64,000 bases of DNA from the NCBI GenBank assembly GCA_041554195.1, contig JBFFMJ010000010.1, positions 62,001-126,000 of the forward strand. Reading direction: 5' to 3'. The notes under the pieces were generated by a model that saw only the letters and a list, made by a program, of their open reading frames with translations, ran no database searches and had not been told where the DNA came from. This document shows positions 28,030 through 37,317 of this stretch, one piece after another. The translations under genes were made by a program, and so were the position numbers. Position 1 is the stretch's first letter. Every line of letters begins with the position of its first letter. The DNA comes from JAPHSX01 sp041554195. Lineage in GTDB: Bacteria > Pseudomonadota > Gammaproteobacteria > Thiohalomonadales > Thiohalomonadaceae.

Positions 28030-28473
28030 ATGGCAGAACTAGGGCATGTCGTATTCTATGTGCGTGATCTTGAACACAGCAGCGCCTTCTATCGCGAGGT
28101 GGTTGGACTCACACAGACCGGTAGCATCTTCAACGGCCGTGCGGCACTGTTTAGCAACGGGACAACACATCATCAACTGCTGTTAATAGGAGTAGGCGAG
28201 GCACCAGCTCCACTCGAGGGCAGACGTCTCGGCCTCTACCATGTCGGATGGAAGGTGGGGGAATCGCTTGAGGTGCTGCGCCAGCACCTCGCCAGGGCCG
28301 AGGCGTTCGGCTGTGCGATTAAGGGGCTCTCCGATCACACCGTCAGCCGTAGCCTCTACCTGCGCGACCCGGATGGCAATGAGGTTGAGCTTTTCGTCGA
28401 TAACCCCGACTATGACTGGCAGACAAACAGTGACTGGATGGAGGCACCGGTGAAACCGTTGAAATTATCATGA
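28030..28473 (+). CDS. VOC superfamily metalloenzyme (glyoxalase/dioxygenase fold)
   Basis: A 147-residue protein with two beta-alpha-beta-beta-beta modules. Predicted metal ligands are H6 (ELGHVVFYV), H71 (GLYHVGWKV) and E120 (DGNEVELFV). This 2-His-1-Glu set matches extradiol dioxygenase/glyoxalase relatives; substrate unknown. A strong GGAGGT lies five bases before ATG 28030, so I prefer it to the upstream GTG at 28015. Its stop codon overlaps the start of the next gene (ATGA), so the pair is translationally coupled. Confidence 0.85.
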   Translation: MAELGHVVFYVRDLEHSSAFYREVVGLTQTGSIFNGRAALFSNGTTHHQLLLIGVGEAPAPLEGRRLGLYHVGWKVGESLEVLRQHLARAEAFGCAIKGLSDHTVSRSLYLRDPDGNEVELFVDNPDYDWQTNSDWMEAPVKPLKLS

Positions 28474-29213
28474 TGAATCGTTACACAATGCAGATCGCAC
28501 AGGCCGTGGAAGACGCGGTAGTAGAGGAGTCAGAGGTCTACCAGCGCCTGTTGCCACTGCACGGTGCCCATATCATTGAGCTGGGCTGCGGCGCCGCCGT
28601 GCATACACGTACCATAGCAGAGAGTGGTCTTCCCGCCGCCATCCTTGCCTGTGAGGTCGACACCATACAGCACCAGAAGAACCTCACTATTAGCGACCTG
28701 CCCACAGTCACCTTTGTCCATGCCGGTGCCGAGGCGATTCCGGCGGGGGATAGTAGTGCCGATATCGTGATGATGTTCAAATCGTTGCACCACGTGCCCC
28801 AGGATGCCATGGCGACGGCACTCAGGGAGATCCGTCGCGTGCTCAAACCAGGTGGCCTGGCCTACATCTCGGAACCGGTCTATGCCGGTGACTTCAACGA
28901 AGTGCTGCGGCTATTCCACGATGAACAATCTGTTCGCGAGTCAGCCTTCACTGCCGTGTGCAATGCGGTCGAGGAGGGGGTACTAGAGCTGGCAGGCCAG
29001 CACTTCTTCAACACCTCGATGAACTTTACGGACTTTGCCGAGTTTGAGCAGAAGATCATCGGCGTGACCCACACCGACCACCAACTCACACCGAAGCTGC
29101 TGCAGGAAGTGAAAGAGAAATTCGAGCAGCATCAGACAGAGCAGGGTGCCAGCTTCGTCATGCCCATTCGGGTGGACCTGCTGAGGTGTCCCGGCGAGAG
29201 GTTTCATAGTTGA
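28470..29213 (+). CDS. Class I SAM-dependent methyltransferase
   Basis: A 247-residue methyltransferase with motif I IIELGCGAAVHTR, the acidic segment ACEVD and ADIVMMFKSLHHVP, and LKPGGLAYISEP. Pattern and length match UbiE/COQ5-like small-molecule methyltransferases. It overlaps the VOC gene by four bases, implying a shared pathway, but none is identified. Confidence 0.85.
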   Translation: MMNRYTMQIAQAVEDAVVEESEVYQRLLPLHGAHIIELGCGAAVHTRTIAESGLPAAILACEVDTIQHQKNLTISDLPTVTFVHAGAEAIPAGDSSADIVMMFKSLHHVPQDAMATALREIRRVLKPGGLAYISEPVYAGDFNEVLRLFHDEQSVRESAFTAVCNAVEEGVLELAGQHFFNTSMNFTDFAEFEQKIIGVTHTDHQLTPKLLQEVKEKFEQHQTEQGASFVMPIRVDLLRCPGERFHS

Positions 29214-29337
29214 TATAAGGTGATGGAAGGATTGAGTTTTTGTAGGCGACAAATTCACCACTCAAAATATGACAGCGTTCCGTTTTTGTTTTGGGGGAGA
29301 GTTTTTACTCGCCCCCAAAGCCCTTCAACCGTCCCAA

Positions 29338-30543
29338 TCATGAACCCTGGCGGCGCGCCCTTAAGAACTTGCGCGCCGGTGTTTCAACGCTTCGTTCGAG
29401 CAGCGTTGCCAGCACCAGACTTACCGGCAGCACGATGAAAATCCCCCATACAGGCATGGGCATGTCGAAACTCCAGACCTGGTCAGGTCGGGCAGCCCAG
29501 GAAATGTATTGAATGATGGGTTCGTGCACCAGATACAAGGCCAGGGAAATTTTGCCGAGGAAGAGAAAGGCAGGCCAACTCAACAGGCGTTGCGTGTAGG
29601 GGATTGCCTCCCGACTGGTCACTGACAGCCCGACGATAATAACAAGGACGGCATACGGGAAGACCCCTTGCATCCACCATGAGCCAAGGAGATCGATGCC
29701 CCCGACTACCTGCAGGGCAGACAAGCCAATCATGAAGACAACGAAAGTAGCGGCATAGCCATCGACGCGTCGCGCCCAACGCCGCTTCTGATCTACCGAG
29801 ACACCCATCACCCTGACACTCCTGTCGCAATCAGTGCGCCCCTGGCGGAGCACGAGCAGTCCCGCGATGAGCCCCATATCAAATACCGGAAGCCGTGATA
29901 TGGGCCAGGCATGGGAGGCCCAGAACGCCCACCAACGATCGACGGGTTCGATCGCAAGCCCCAGACCGAAGAACACCACCGCCTGCACTAGCGCCAAGAT
30001 CATAATCCAACGATTCAAGGAGCGGTCACTCTGGCCCTGATGCCATCGCAGCAGCCAGGGGAAGACGAGATAGAAGAAGGCGAGTGTGGAAATGGTCCAG
30101 GCAGGGCCGACGAACGAGAGCGGGGGATAACTTCCCCACATCTGCAGCGCGAACAGGTTGGTCGCGAATACCCATCCAATCTCGGATGCCGACACCCAGC
30201 CATAGCCGAACACGGCAAGTGGTAGCGCCATCAGCATCGTGGCGTAGTAAACTGGGGCAATGCGTGCAATGCGGTTACGGTAGTAGCGCTTCATATCGAA
30301 GGCAGGCCACTGTTTGCCATAAACGATGGCGAGCGAATAGCCCGCCAGCAGGAAGAATACCGGCATCAGGGCTGAGCCATGCAGATTCCAGCCGGTGGAA
30401 TAGGCCACTGCATGAAACAGCACTATGTAAAAGGCCAGCAGACCGCGTATTCCACTGTGGGCTTCGACAAGGCCCGGAGCGCTGTTATGGTTTGGCGACT
30501 CCAGTTCCCTATCCCGTTCTTTAGCAATCAGCGTGTTCGACAC
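29338..30543 (-). CDS. Acyltransferase family 3 membrane protein (OafA/OatA-like)
   Basis: A 401-residue polytopic membrane protein with about ten transmembrane helices. The family signatures are GIRGLLAFYIVLFHAVAY (the His is the conserved one of acyltransferase-3), GYSLAI and LVHEPIIQYI. These proteins O-acylate polysaccharides, peptidoglycan or lipids. No glycosyltransferase is adjacent, so the acceptor is unknown. Confidence 0.9.
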   Translation of the reverse strand: MSNTLIAKERDRELESPNHNSAPGLVEAHSGIRGLLAFYIVLFHAVAYSTGWNLHGSALMPVFFLLAGYSLAIVYGKQWPAFDMKRYYRNRIARIAPVYYATMLMALPLAVFGYGWVSASEIGWVFATNLFALQMWGSYPPLSFVGPAWTISTLAFFYLVFPWLLRWHQGQSDRSLNRWIMILALVQAVVFFGLGLAIEPVDRWWAFWASHAWPISRLPVFDMGLIAGLLVLRQGRTDCDRSVRVMGVSVDQKRRWARRVDGYAATFVVFMIGLSALQVVGGIDLLGSWWMQGVFPYAVLVIIVGLSVTSREAIPYTQRLLSWPAFLFLGKISLALYLVHEPIIQYISWAARPDQVWSFDMPMPVWGIFIVLPVSLVLATLLERSVETPARKFLRARRQGS

Positions 30544-30620
30544 GACTGTGATCTCCCGTTGTGTTGTCGTTTTCGGGGTGAGTTTTTACGATGACCCTGA
30601 ATACTCAAGAGTATGTGCCT

Positions 30621-31325
30621 TCAACTGGTTTGACTGTCAGGAACATTGACACCCTTTACCAGCAACCAGAATCCGATGATGATCTCGAACAGCCCACCCG
30701 GTGCATAGAACAACATCCTGGTAGACTCGGTGATGGGCGTAATCAAACTCGCAAAGGAGAGTAGAAGCATCGTCAGGTAGGTCACGATGCCCCAGGCAGC
30801 GAGTAACCTCGGAATATAACTTGAGCGGAAAAAGAGGTAACAGAAAATGGTTCCCCCCATGCCGATGAAGATGAGTACCACATCCAGTGCGGCGGGGCGC
30901 AGATCAAGCAGGCTGATTACCAGGTCGCCAATCTGTGCGGGAGGCACGCCCCCACCACTCGTCAACAGTAACAGCGGGAGCAGGCCACTCACCACCGTTG
31001 ACGCGCTGCCCACAATCGCCTCAGCCAGACGCCACAGCAATGCCAACAGCGCAAGATTGCGATCGACGCTGCGTAACACAACAAAGAGTGAGTGTGCCAG
31101 AAGGACGACCAGCACATACATCAGAATTTCACAGGCCACGCCCAGGCGAAATAACGACTCTTCTGCCACGATGTTGCGAAGGGTGGCCGTGTTATCACCG
31201 GGGACGATGATCTCTGCCAGCACGAAATTTACACTGAATATGCCAAGAAAGATCGTCACAAGGTAGGCAAAGCCTGCAATGCGTGCATATTTCATCACTT
31301 CATCTTGATCTAGCGTTATCGTCAT
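30621..31325 (-). CDS. DUF4386 family membrane protein
   Basis: A 234-residue membrane protein with about six hydrophobic helices. YARIAGFAYLVTIFLGIFS, LALLALLWRLAEAIV and LLAAWGIVTY are the conserved DUF4386 segments. No activity is established for this family. Monocistronic. Confidence 0.85.
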   Translation of the reverse strand: MTITLDQDEVMKYARIAGFAYLVTIFLGIFSVNFVLAEIIVPGDNTATLRNIVAEESLFRLGVACEILMYVLVVLLAHSLFVVLRSVDRNLALLALLWRLAEAIVGSASTVVSGLLPLLLLTSGGGVPPAQIGDLVISLLDLRPAALDVVLIFIGMGGTIFCYLFFRSSYIPRLLAAWGIVTYLTMLLLSFASLITPITESTRMLFYAPGGLFEIIIGFWLLVKGVNVPDSQTS

Positions 31326-31473
31326 GCAGCTCGGCTATAAATCGTTATATCCCAATTAATTAGTTATTAGTATAGGCAGTATTATTATCTACGGTGGGGA
31401 AGGGGGCAGAGAGGATTAATGGGTAGTGACCGCTTTAACACAAGAGCTGAGTCCGTTGTGTTTTTCTTCATTC

Positions 31474-31502
31474 CTCCGATTACGCTTTGCTAATCGGAGC
31501 TA
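31474..31502. repeat. CTCCGATTA/TAATCGGAG palindrome, copy 2
   Basis: CTCCGATTA and TAATCGGAG flank CGCTTTGC. It is the better-preserved copy of the repeat at 27454-27479, and both are followed by GC(C/T)AC. Confidence 0.65.
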
Positions 31503-31518
31503 CGGGGCTGAACCAAAG

Positions 31519-32093
31519 TCAGTCGGGCTTCTCTTTGCGGATTAGATTATCCATGAATTTATTGAACCTCCTCTGTCGTGTTTCAGGCTTCTTTGCCGAT
31601 TCCAATCCAGAAGCAATTGCATAGCGATTGGCTTTGGTTAGCGTCTCATAGAACTGTTTCGCCTTTGGCATGCTCTCTAAGGCAACTAGAAAGTCCGCTG
31701 GAACCTTCATCTCACTTGTGGAATAGACATTATTCCAACGACCGTCCTCTTTCGCCGCACGAACATGCACAAGTCCAGACTCCTTCATCCGTCCCTCAAT
31801 TATCAGGCGCTCGACATGTTCTGTATTCCTCTTCGACCAATTACTGCGAGGCTTTCTCGGAGTAATCCGTTGAAGGTAGGATTGGTCATCAAGCGACTTC
31901 TTGAGACCATCATCCACCCCCAGCACAGCGACTCAACTACGACTTCGTTCCAGTTAACGCTCGGAATCCCAGATCCCTTCTTGAACATCTTGATCATAAG
32001 TTCGCTTTCGGTGGCATGGTTCACTTGCAGCCACTCACTCAGCTCTTTTGCTGACTTAAACGATATAGTTTTAGATGCATCTGGTTTAGGCAT
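31519..32093 (-). pseudogene. YdeI/OmpD-associated family gene, frameshifted
   Basis: The N-terminal frame (MPKPDASKTISFKSAKELSEW... through VVVESLCWGW) is followed, one base out of phase, by KKSLDDQSYLQRITPRKPRS, NTEHVERLIIEGRMKESGL and AAKEDGRW, the conserved YdeI/OmpD-associated sequence. A missing base near 31911 would restore the family's GWIDG junction (TGG-ATN-GAT-GGT). The product, if intact, would be about 190 residues. The gene is flanked by repeats, so decay is plausible, but a sequencing error is not excluded. Confidence 0.8.
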
Positions 32094-32135
32094 GAAATCA
32101 GATTTCCTTTTCTCGCTTTTCCTTGCTACGAGGCT

Positions 32136-32219
32136 GTAGGGTGCAATAACCGAAGGGCATTGCACCATTTGCATGGCCCAGAGCGTTCGGCGCAATGCCC
32201 GTTGGTTATTGCGCCCTAC
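32136..32219. repeat. GTAGGG(T/C)GCAATAACC palindromic repeat, copy 1
   Basis: The left arm (GTAGGGTGCAATAACC, then GGGCATTGCA) and the right arm (reverse complement of GTAGGGCGCAATAACC and CGGGCATTGCG) form an imperfect ~84-bp palindrome. A second full copy is at 32711-32795, sharing the same CCATTTGCATGG core. It overlaps the 3' end of the gene at 32206-32607 and supplies its stop codon. Confidence 0.8.
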
Positions 32220-32607
32220 GAGCTGCCCCCTTTTTGCCTAGTGCCCATACAGTAAATAGCTGCAATGCAGAGAGGATAAATGTTACCAGTAGGATTAGTT
32301 TCGATACCGGTAAGGTAAAGGCCATATCACCAGCCAGTATGAATGCCCCATGAACGCCCGCCGCAAACAGTCCGACGCATGCCAGAGCTACCGTCACATG
32401 CTTTGCATAGCGCCTTCCTGCAGCCACTTCACGATATCCAAGCATCACCAGCGGCAAAAGAAGCAGGTGCAACAATACGAAAAACTGGATGCCGCCCGGT
32501 ACATGGAACATCTCCCACTCACGCCAATAGGCCGAATCGATCTCGTGAGCAATCAACACGGATGCGTTTGCTAAATAGAGATAATCCAGCTGTTTGGAGA
32601 TATTCAT
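32206..32607 (-). CDS. Four-helix membrane protein, DUF6713-like
   Basis: A 133-residue protein with four hydrophobic helices and an N-terminal pattern HEIDSAYWREWEMF, resembling DUF6713-type membrane proteins. The last codons (RRAQ and the stop) are made by the palindromic repeat copy that follows, so the native C terminus may have been altered. Confidence 0.6.
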   Translation of the reverse strand: MNISKQLDYLYLANASVLIAHEIDSAYWREWEMFHVPGGIQFFVLLHLLLLPLVMLGYREVAAGRRYAKHVTVALACVGLFAAGVHGAFILAGDMAFTLPVSKLILLVTFILSALQLFTVWALGKKGAARRAQ

Positions 32608-32710
32608 ACCTACCCCTTAACGCGGTCAGTCGCACGCTCGATTCGTAACTAAAGGGTACTGACCCCTTTAATTATATTAGCGAAAACTGTGTTCTGATCC
32701 CAATTGTTTC

Positions 32711-32795
32711 ACAATAACCGAAAGGCATTGCACCATTTGCATGGTACAGTCAGGTGGAGCATTCGGCGCAATGCTCGTTGGTTATTGCGCCCTAC
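32711..32795. repeat. GCAATAACC palindromic repeat, copy 2
   Basis: ACAATAACCGAAAGGCATTGCACC on the left pairs with the right arm GCGCAATGCTCGTTGGTTATTGCGCCCTAC. It shares CCATTTGCATGG with copy 1 and has a short extra segment in the centre. It lies beside the decayed ATPase gene. Confidence 0.8.
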
Positions 32796-32826
32796 GGGCT
32801 ACTTGCTACGGGCTGCCTGTCACCTA

Positions 32827-34751
32827 TTATTTTTGATAAAGAAACTCCTTAATCTCATTTACCCACTGAAGCTCAGAGTTCTCTGAGAATAAATAAAAGA
32901 TGTTGTACGCATGCGCAAACTCTAATTTATTTATCCCATCATTCTCGTCAAAGAACATCTTGAGTGTCTTTTCTTCAGACGGCCTTAGATTTAATGAGTG
33001 TTTTGAGTATCCTGATAAATTTAAATTATCAACATCAACAGCACCTAATACAGTTGTTGCATGCACGTTTTTGTCAAATTGTCCTAACGCACCTATAAAC
33101 ATTTCCGCACTCAAGCAATCTTCGATTTCTGTTGCAGGAGAAACATGTTTGCTGTGTATATTTACAAGGTTCACCATGTCATCGTGCAAAAGCAACCTTC
33201 TGGCAACCATATTTGCATAATCCTTTGCTTCACTATTAACAATTTGTGAATCTGTATCTGTTAAACAAAATACCTTGCCTTTTATGTATTTTTTATCTTC
33301 CTGCATTGGCAACTCAAGGTACTTAAAATTCTAAGCACAGCCTTTGCTCCACCTACAGGTAACACCCTTAATCTTTTGTTTTTAATTTCATCATCAAACA
33401 GTGCTTCAAAATACATTTTTTCAGATGAGCCTTCACAAATAAGCCAATAGTACGGATCTTCTCTCCTTATCGATGACATAATTGACTGAATAAGGTCATT
33501 AATACTTTTCAAGCTAACATCACTAGGGAACTCACCTTTAGAACTTTCAGTTTCTTTTTGTATTGACTCCCTATATTGGTGTAACTCAATTGGTTTTATT
33601 GTTACATCCCCACCAATGCTTTTTTCTGTTAAATTTGCCACCCCATGTGAAACAGCTGGTATAAACCCATACCAATGTGTTGTTGTGATTACTTGATGTC
33701 CTTTTTCTGAAATATTTACAAGCCTATCAAACTAGTCAAAGCATGCACTTGTATGCAGAGATGCTTCTGGCTCATCTATGGCTAGTATAATTTCCTTCTT
33801 TTTCTTCTCTTCACTACATAAGAATGAATATGCGACGTCGAGTAATGCTTTTCTTTTTTCACCAGAGCTTAATTGATAAACCGGTATTTCATTGCTGCCT
33901 GATATTTTATTTAATACTCTAATTGAGAAAAATGCCTCAATTACCTTGCTATTAATCTCTTCCCTAGTCAGGTTCTTTTGCCTGCGCGCCGGTTTTTTAT
34001 ATTTATAACCATTTAATTTGTTCCCGACTGACTCAACATATGCGTTGAGCCCTATATTTATATCTCTAATCTGATCGTTACTTATTACTGCGCTTATTGC
34101 CTCATCAATACTTTGCCCCATTAATTCCTGTATGCTTTTATTTTCCAGCTTCGTATAGCTAGATGCATTCACCTCAGCTGGGATGTAAATGTATGAGTAT
34201 ACTTTTTCAATGTATGTATTTATCTGCTCAATTGATTTAGTGAATTCAATTTCATCATCATATAGTGATTTAATTTTTTCTATTGTTCCAAATATAGATA
34301 TTTGTGGGGTATTTTGATAATCCTTACCAGCCATTATCAGCACATAATACTCAGGATTATATGACTTTTTTAGTTTATCTCTGAGATAGATAAATTGTCT
34401 TGCTATCTTTATTTGGCTCTGATTGAAGTCAGATTCATCTACCTGCCATAAAATTTCGCTTAATTGGATTATGTTTTCTTTAACGGCTTTATTGCCTGGC
34501 TTAACTTTGCTTTTTTCCATCATAAATAATGGAGATATATAAGGATCTCGTTCTTTATATCCTTTTTCTTTCGACTCAATATTTATATTCCAGTCACCAC
34601 CATTAAAATAACAATCCAAGGCTTCTAATACAGAGCTTTTTCCAACGCCATTTTCACCAATATATGCTGAAAATCTGTCACTAAATGTTACTGGTATAAA
34701 ATTTATACCTCGATAAACTTTGAAATATCGAATGAACGTTGCAACTAACAT
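32827..34751 (-). pseudogene. OLD-like AAA ATPase with C-terminal TOPRIM-like domain, decayed
   Basis: One gene of about 640 codons is broken twice. The N-terminal part has Walker A GENGVGKSS, an ABC-like signature YQLSSGEKRK and Walker B EIILAIDEPEASLH. An in-frame TAG at 33732-33734 interrupts CFD(Q)FDRL; the same frame continues with the H-loop VITTTHW. The TOPRIM-like part starts at YYWLICEGSSEKMYFEALF. Near 33320 one A is missing (ILS instead of ILKYLELPMQ), shifting to the frame that contains KVFCLTDTDSQ. The ATPase plus TOPRIM order matches the OLD nuclease family, known for phage defence. Base composition is visibly A+T-rich against neighbours, suggesting transfer. The start is taken as ATG 34751 because a GTG at 34781 lies inside a terminator hairpin. 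Confidence 0.8.
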
Positions 34752-34766
34752 ATTTGTCCCTTTCAC

Positions 34767-34797
34767 AAATAAGGGCTTCACACTGAAGCCCTTATTT
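34767..34797 (-). terminator. Perfect 14-bp palindromic terminator after argH
   Basis: AAATAAGGGCTTCA and TGAAGCCCTTATTT are perfect complements with a CAC loop. It lies immediately downstream of argH, just ahead of the ATPase gene on the same strand, so it likely terminates argH. The arms end in T/A-rich bases, giving terminator character in both directions. Confidence 0.75.
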
Positions 34798-34802
34798 ATC
34801 CC

Positions 34803-36200
34803 TTATCCGTTCAACAATTCCTTTGCACTTGTAGCCGCTTCCCTAACCCTCCCAGGCGCAGTCCCCCCAACATGATCCCTAGCCGCCACCGACCCCTCCA
34901 GCGTCAGATAATCAAACACATCCTCCTTTATCGCATCGGAAAATTCCTGCAGCTCTTGCAGCGACATCTCGGAGAGGTCTTTACCGGTTTTCACTCCATG
35001 CGCCACGGCCTTGCCGACGATCTCATGCGCATCACGGAACGGTACGCCGTTGCGTACCACGTAGTCGGCCAGATCGGTGGCGGTGGAGAAGCCGCGCAGG
35101 GCGGCCTCGCGCATCTGCTTGGGCTTGAGGGTGATCTGATCCATCATGTCGGCGTAGACCTTGAGGCAGCCGCGCACGGTGTCGATGGCGTCGAACAGCG
35201 GCTCCTTGTCTTCCTGGTTGTCCTTGTTGTAGGCCAGCGGCTGGCCCTTCATGATCATCAGCATCGAGGCGAGTGAGCCGAAGACGCGGCCAGTCTTGCC
35301 GCGCACCAGCTCGGGGACGTCGGGGTTTTTCTTCTGCGGCATGATCGAGGAGCCGGTGCAGAAGCTATCGCCGAGGTCGACCCAGTCGAACTGGCTGGAG
35401 GACCAGAGAATGAGTTCTTCGCTGAAGCGCGACATGTGCATCAGTAATAGAGATGCCCAGCTAAGGAATTCGATGGCGAAGTCGCGGTCGGAGACGCCGT
35501 CGAGCGAGTTGCGGCAGGGCATGTCGAAGCCGAGCTCCCTGGCGGTAAACTCACGGTCGATGGGGTAGGTGGTGCCGGCGAGGGCGGCGGAGCCGAGCGG
35601 CATGATGTTGACCCGCTTGCGACAATCCATCAGGCGCTCGGCGTCGCGTTGCAGCATTTCGTTCCACGCCAGCATGTGGTGGCCGAAGGTGATCGGCTGG
35701 GCGGTTTGCAGGTGGGTGAAGCCGGGCATGATGGTGTCGGCCTCGCGCTCGGCCAGCTCGATGAGGGCCAGTTGCAGGCGCTTCAGCTCGGGGGCGATGG
35801 CCGAGTCGATCTCATCGCGCAGGTAGAGGCGCACGTCGGTGGCAACCTGGTCGTTGCGTGAGCGGCCGGTGTGCAGTTTCTTGCCAGCGTCACCGATCAT
35901 GTCGGTAAGGCGCTTTTCGATGTTCATGTGCACATCTTCCAGCGCGATCGACCAGGGGAAGTCACCGGCCTGGATCTCCGCCTCGATTTTGGTAAGGCCG
36001 CGAATGATCTCGTCGCGCTCGGCCTCGGTGAGGACGCCGACATTGGTGAGCATGCGGGCGTGGGCGATGGAGCCCTGGATATCCTGCTTGTACATGCGCT
36101 GGTCAAAACCGACCGAGGCGCCGAAGGCCTCGACAAAGGCGTTGGTCGGTTCGTTAAAGCGGCCGGTCCAGGGTTTTTCTACGGTCTTCTCTTCGCTCAT
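34803..36200 (-). CDS. argH: Argininosuccinate lyase
   Basis: Last step of arginine synthesis: cleaves argininosuccinate to arginine and fumarate. The 465-residue protein has the superfamily signature GSSIMPQKKNPD (about 281-292) containing the catalytic Ser, HTGRSRNDQVATDVRL, and MPGFTHLQTAQPITFGHH. Length and motifs are complete. Adjacent, after a short insertion, to algZ-like and hem genes as in Pseudomonas. Confidence 0.98.
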   Translation of the reverse strand: MSEEKTVEKPWTGRFNEPTNAFVEAFGASVGFDQRMYKQDIQGSIAHARMLTNVGVLTEAERDEIIRGLTKIEAEIQAGDFPWSIALEDVHMNIEKRLTDMIGDAGKKLHTGRSRNDQVATDVRLYLRDEIDSAIAPELKRLQLALIELAEREADTIMPGFTHLQTAQPITFGHHMLAWNEMLQRDAERLMDCRKRVNIMPLGSAALAGTTYPIDREFTARELGFDMPCRNSLDGVSDRDFAIEFLSWASLLLMHMSRFSEELILWSSSQFDWVDLGDSFCTGSSIMPQKKNPDVPELVRGKTGRVFGSLASMLMIMKGQPLAYNKDNQEDKEPLFDAIDTVRGCLKVYADMMDQITLKPKQMREAALRGFSTATDLADYVVRNGVPFRDAHEIVGKAVAHGVKTGKDLSEMSLQELQEFSDAIKEDVFDYLTLEGSVAARDHVGGTAPGRVREAATSAKELLNG

Positions 36201-36294
36201 CTCTTCTCGCCAATATATATAGAGGTAATCCTGCGCAGTATATCAGAGCTAATTGCTTAGGCCGTAGGCCGGGCAGCGATGCCCGGCAGATCGA

Positions 36295-37212
36295 CTAAGT
36301 GACCCGCGACTCCTCCTCCCACGGCGGCCCCTCGGCAAACCATGCCTGCAGGAACTCAACCACGGCTCGTACCCGTTGCGGCAGGTGGCGACGCGAGGCG
36401 TAGATAGCGTAGAGCGCCAGCGGCGGCGTGGTATGCGCCTGCAATACCGGCTGCAGGCGCCCCTGCTCGATGGCCTCGTGACAGAGAAAGGCCGGCAGCA
36501 ACGCCAGCCCCATCCCCTCTTCAGCCGCTTTGAGCACCAGCTCTCCGTTGTTGGTGGCAAGGAGGATGTGGGGCTTGTGCAGCAGCCGCCCCTGTACCAT
36601 TCCCAGCTGCCATTGCTGCGTCTCGGGCATCAGGGTATAGCCAATGCCATCATGGGCACTGAGGTCGCTGGCCTGCTTCGGCTCGCCGCGGCGCTGCAGG
36701 TAGTCGGGGGCCGCGCAGTAGTGGAAGTGGACCGGACAGAGGCGGCGCGCCACCAGCGAGGAGTCCGCCAGTTTACCGACACGCAGCAGCACATCGACAC
36801 CCTCCTCAACAAGGTTGATCTCGCGGTCGTCGAGGTCGAGCTCGAACACCAGCTGCGGGTGCTGCCCCTGCAACAGCTCCACTACCGGCAGCAGGTAGCG
36901 CAGGCCGAGCGAGAGCGGGGCGTTAAGGCGCAGCTTCCCGCTGAGGGCCTGCTGGCCGCTCTGCAGTGACTGCTCCGCCTCGGCCAGCTCGTCGAGGATG
37001 CGCAGGCTGCGCTGGTAGAACTCCCGCCCGGCATCGGTAAGGTGGATGCGGCGGGTGGTCCGCTGCAGCAGCTGCGCGGCGAGCCGGTTCTCCAGCTCCT
37101 GCAGCCGGCGGCTTACCGCCGACTTGGCGATACCGAGCCGCTCGGCGGCACTGCTGATACCGCCGGTCTCCACCACGCTGATGAAGGTTTCAAGCTCGCC
37201 AAACCGATCCAC
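36295..37212 (-). CDS. LysR family transcriptional regulator
   Basis: A 305-residue regulator with an N-terminal winged helix-turn-helix (FISVVETGGISSAAERLGIAKSAVSRRLQELE) and a periplasmic-binding-like effector domain. It is divergent from the pirin gene, with a 105-base shared intergenic region, so it likely controls the pirin-cytochrome b561-yceI genes. The effector is unknown. Confidence 0.93.
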   Translation of the reverse strand: MDRFGELETFISVVETGGISSAAERLGIAKSAVSRRLQELENRLAAQLLQRTTRRIHLTDAGREFYQRSLRILDELAEAEQSLQSGQQALSGKLRLNAPLSLGLRYLLPVVELLQGQHPQLVFELDLDDREINLVEEGVDVLLRVGKLADSSLVARRLCPVHFHYCAAPDYLQRRGEPKQASDLSAHDGIGYTLMPETQQWQLGMVQGRLLHKPHILLATNNGELVLKAAEEGMGLALLPAFLCHEAIEQGRLQPVLQAHTTPPLALYAIYASRRHLPQRVRAVVEFLQAWFAEGPPWEEESRVT

Positions 37213-37317
37213 ATAGTCCTCCTTTGAAGAACAGTCTTTTGCTAATTATCGCCTTTATTCTCTCAGCTGCAACTATATACTCAAATAATTCCTGATAAAC
37301 CAACTAGGAGAAAGACC

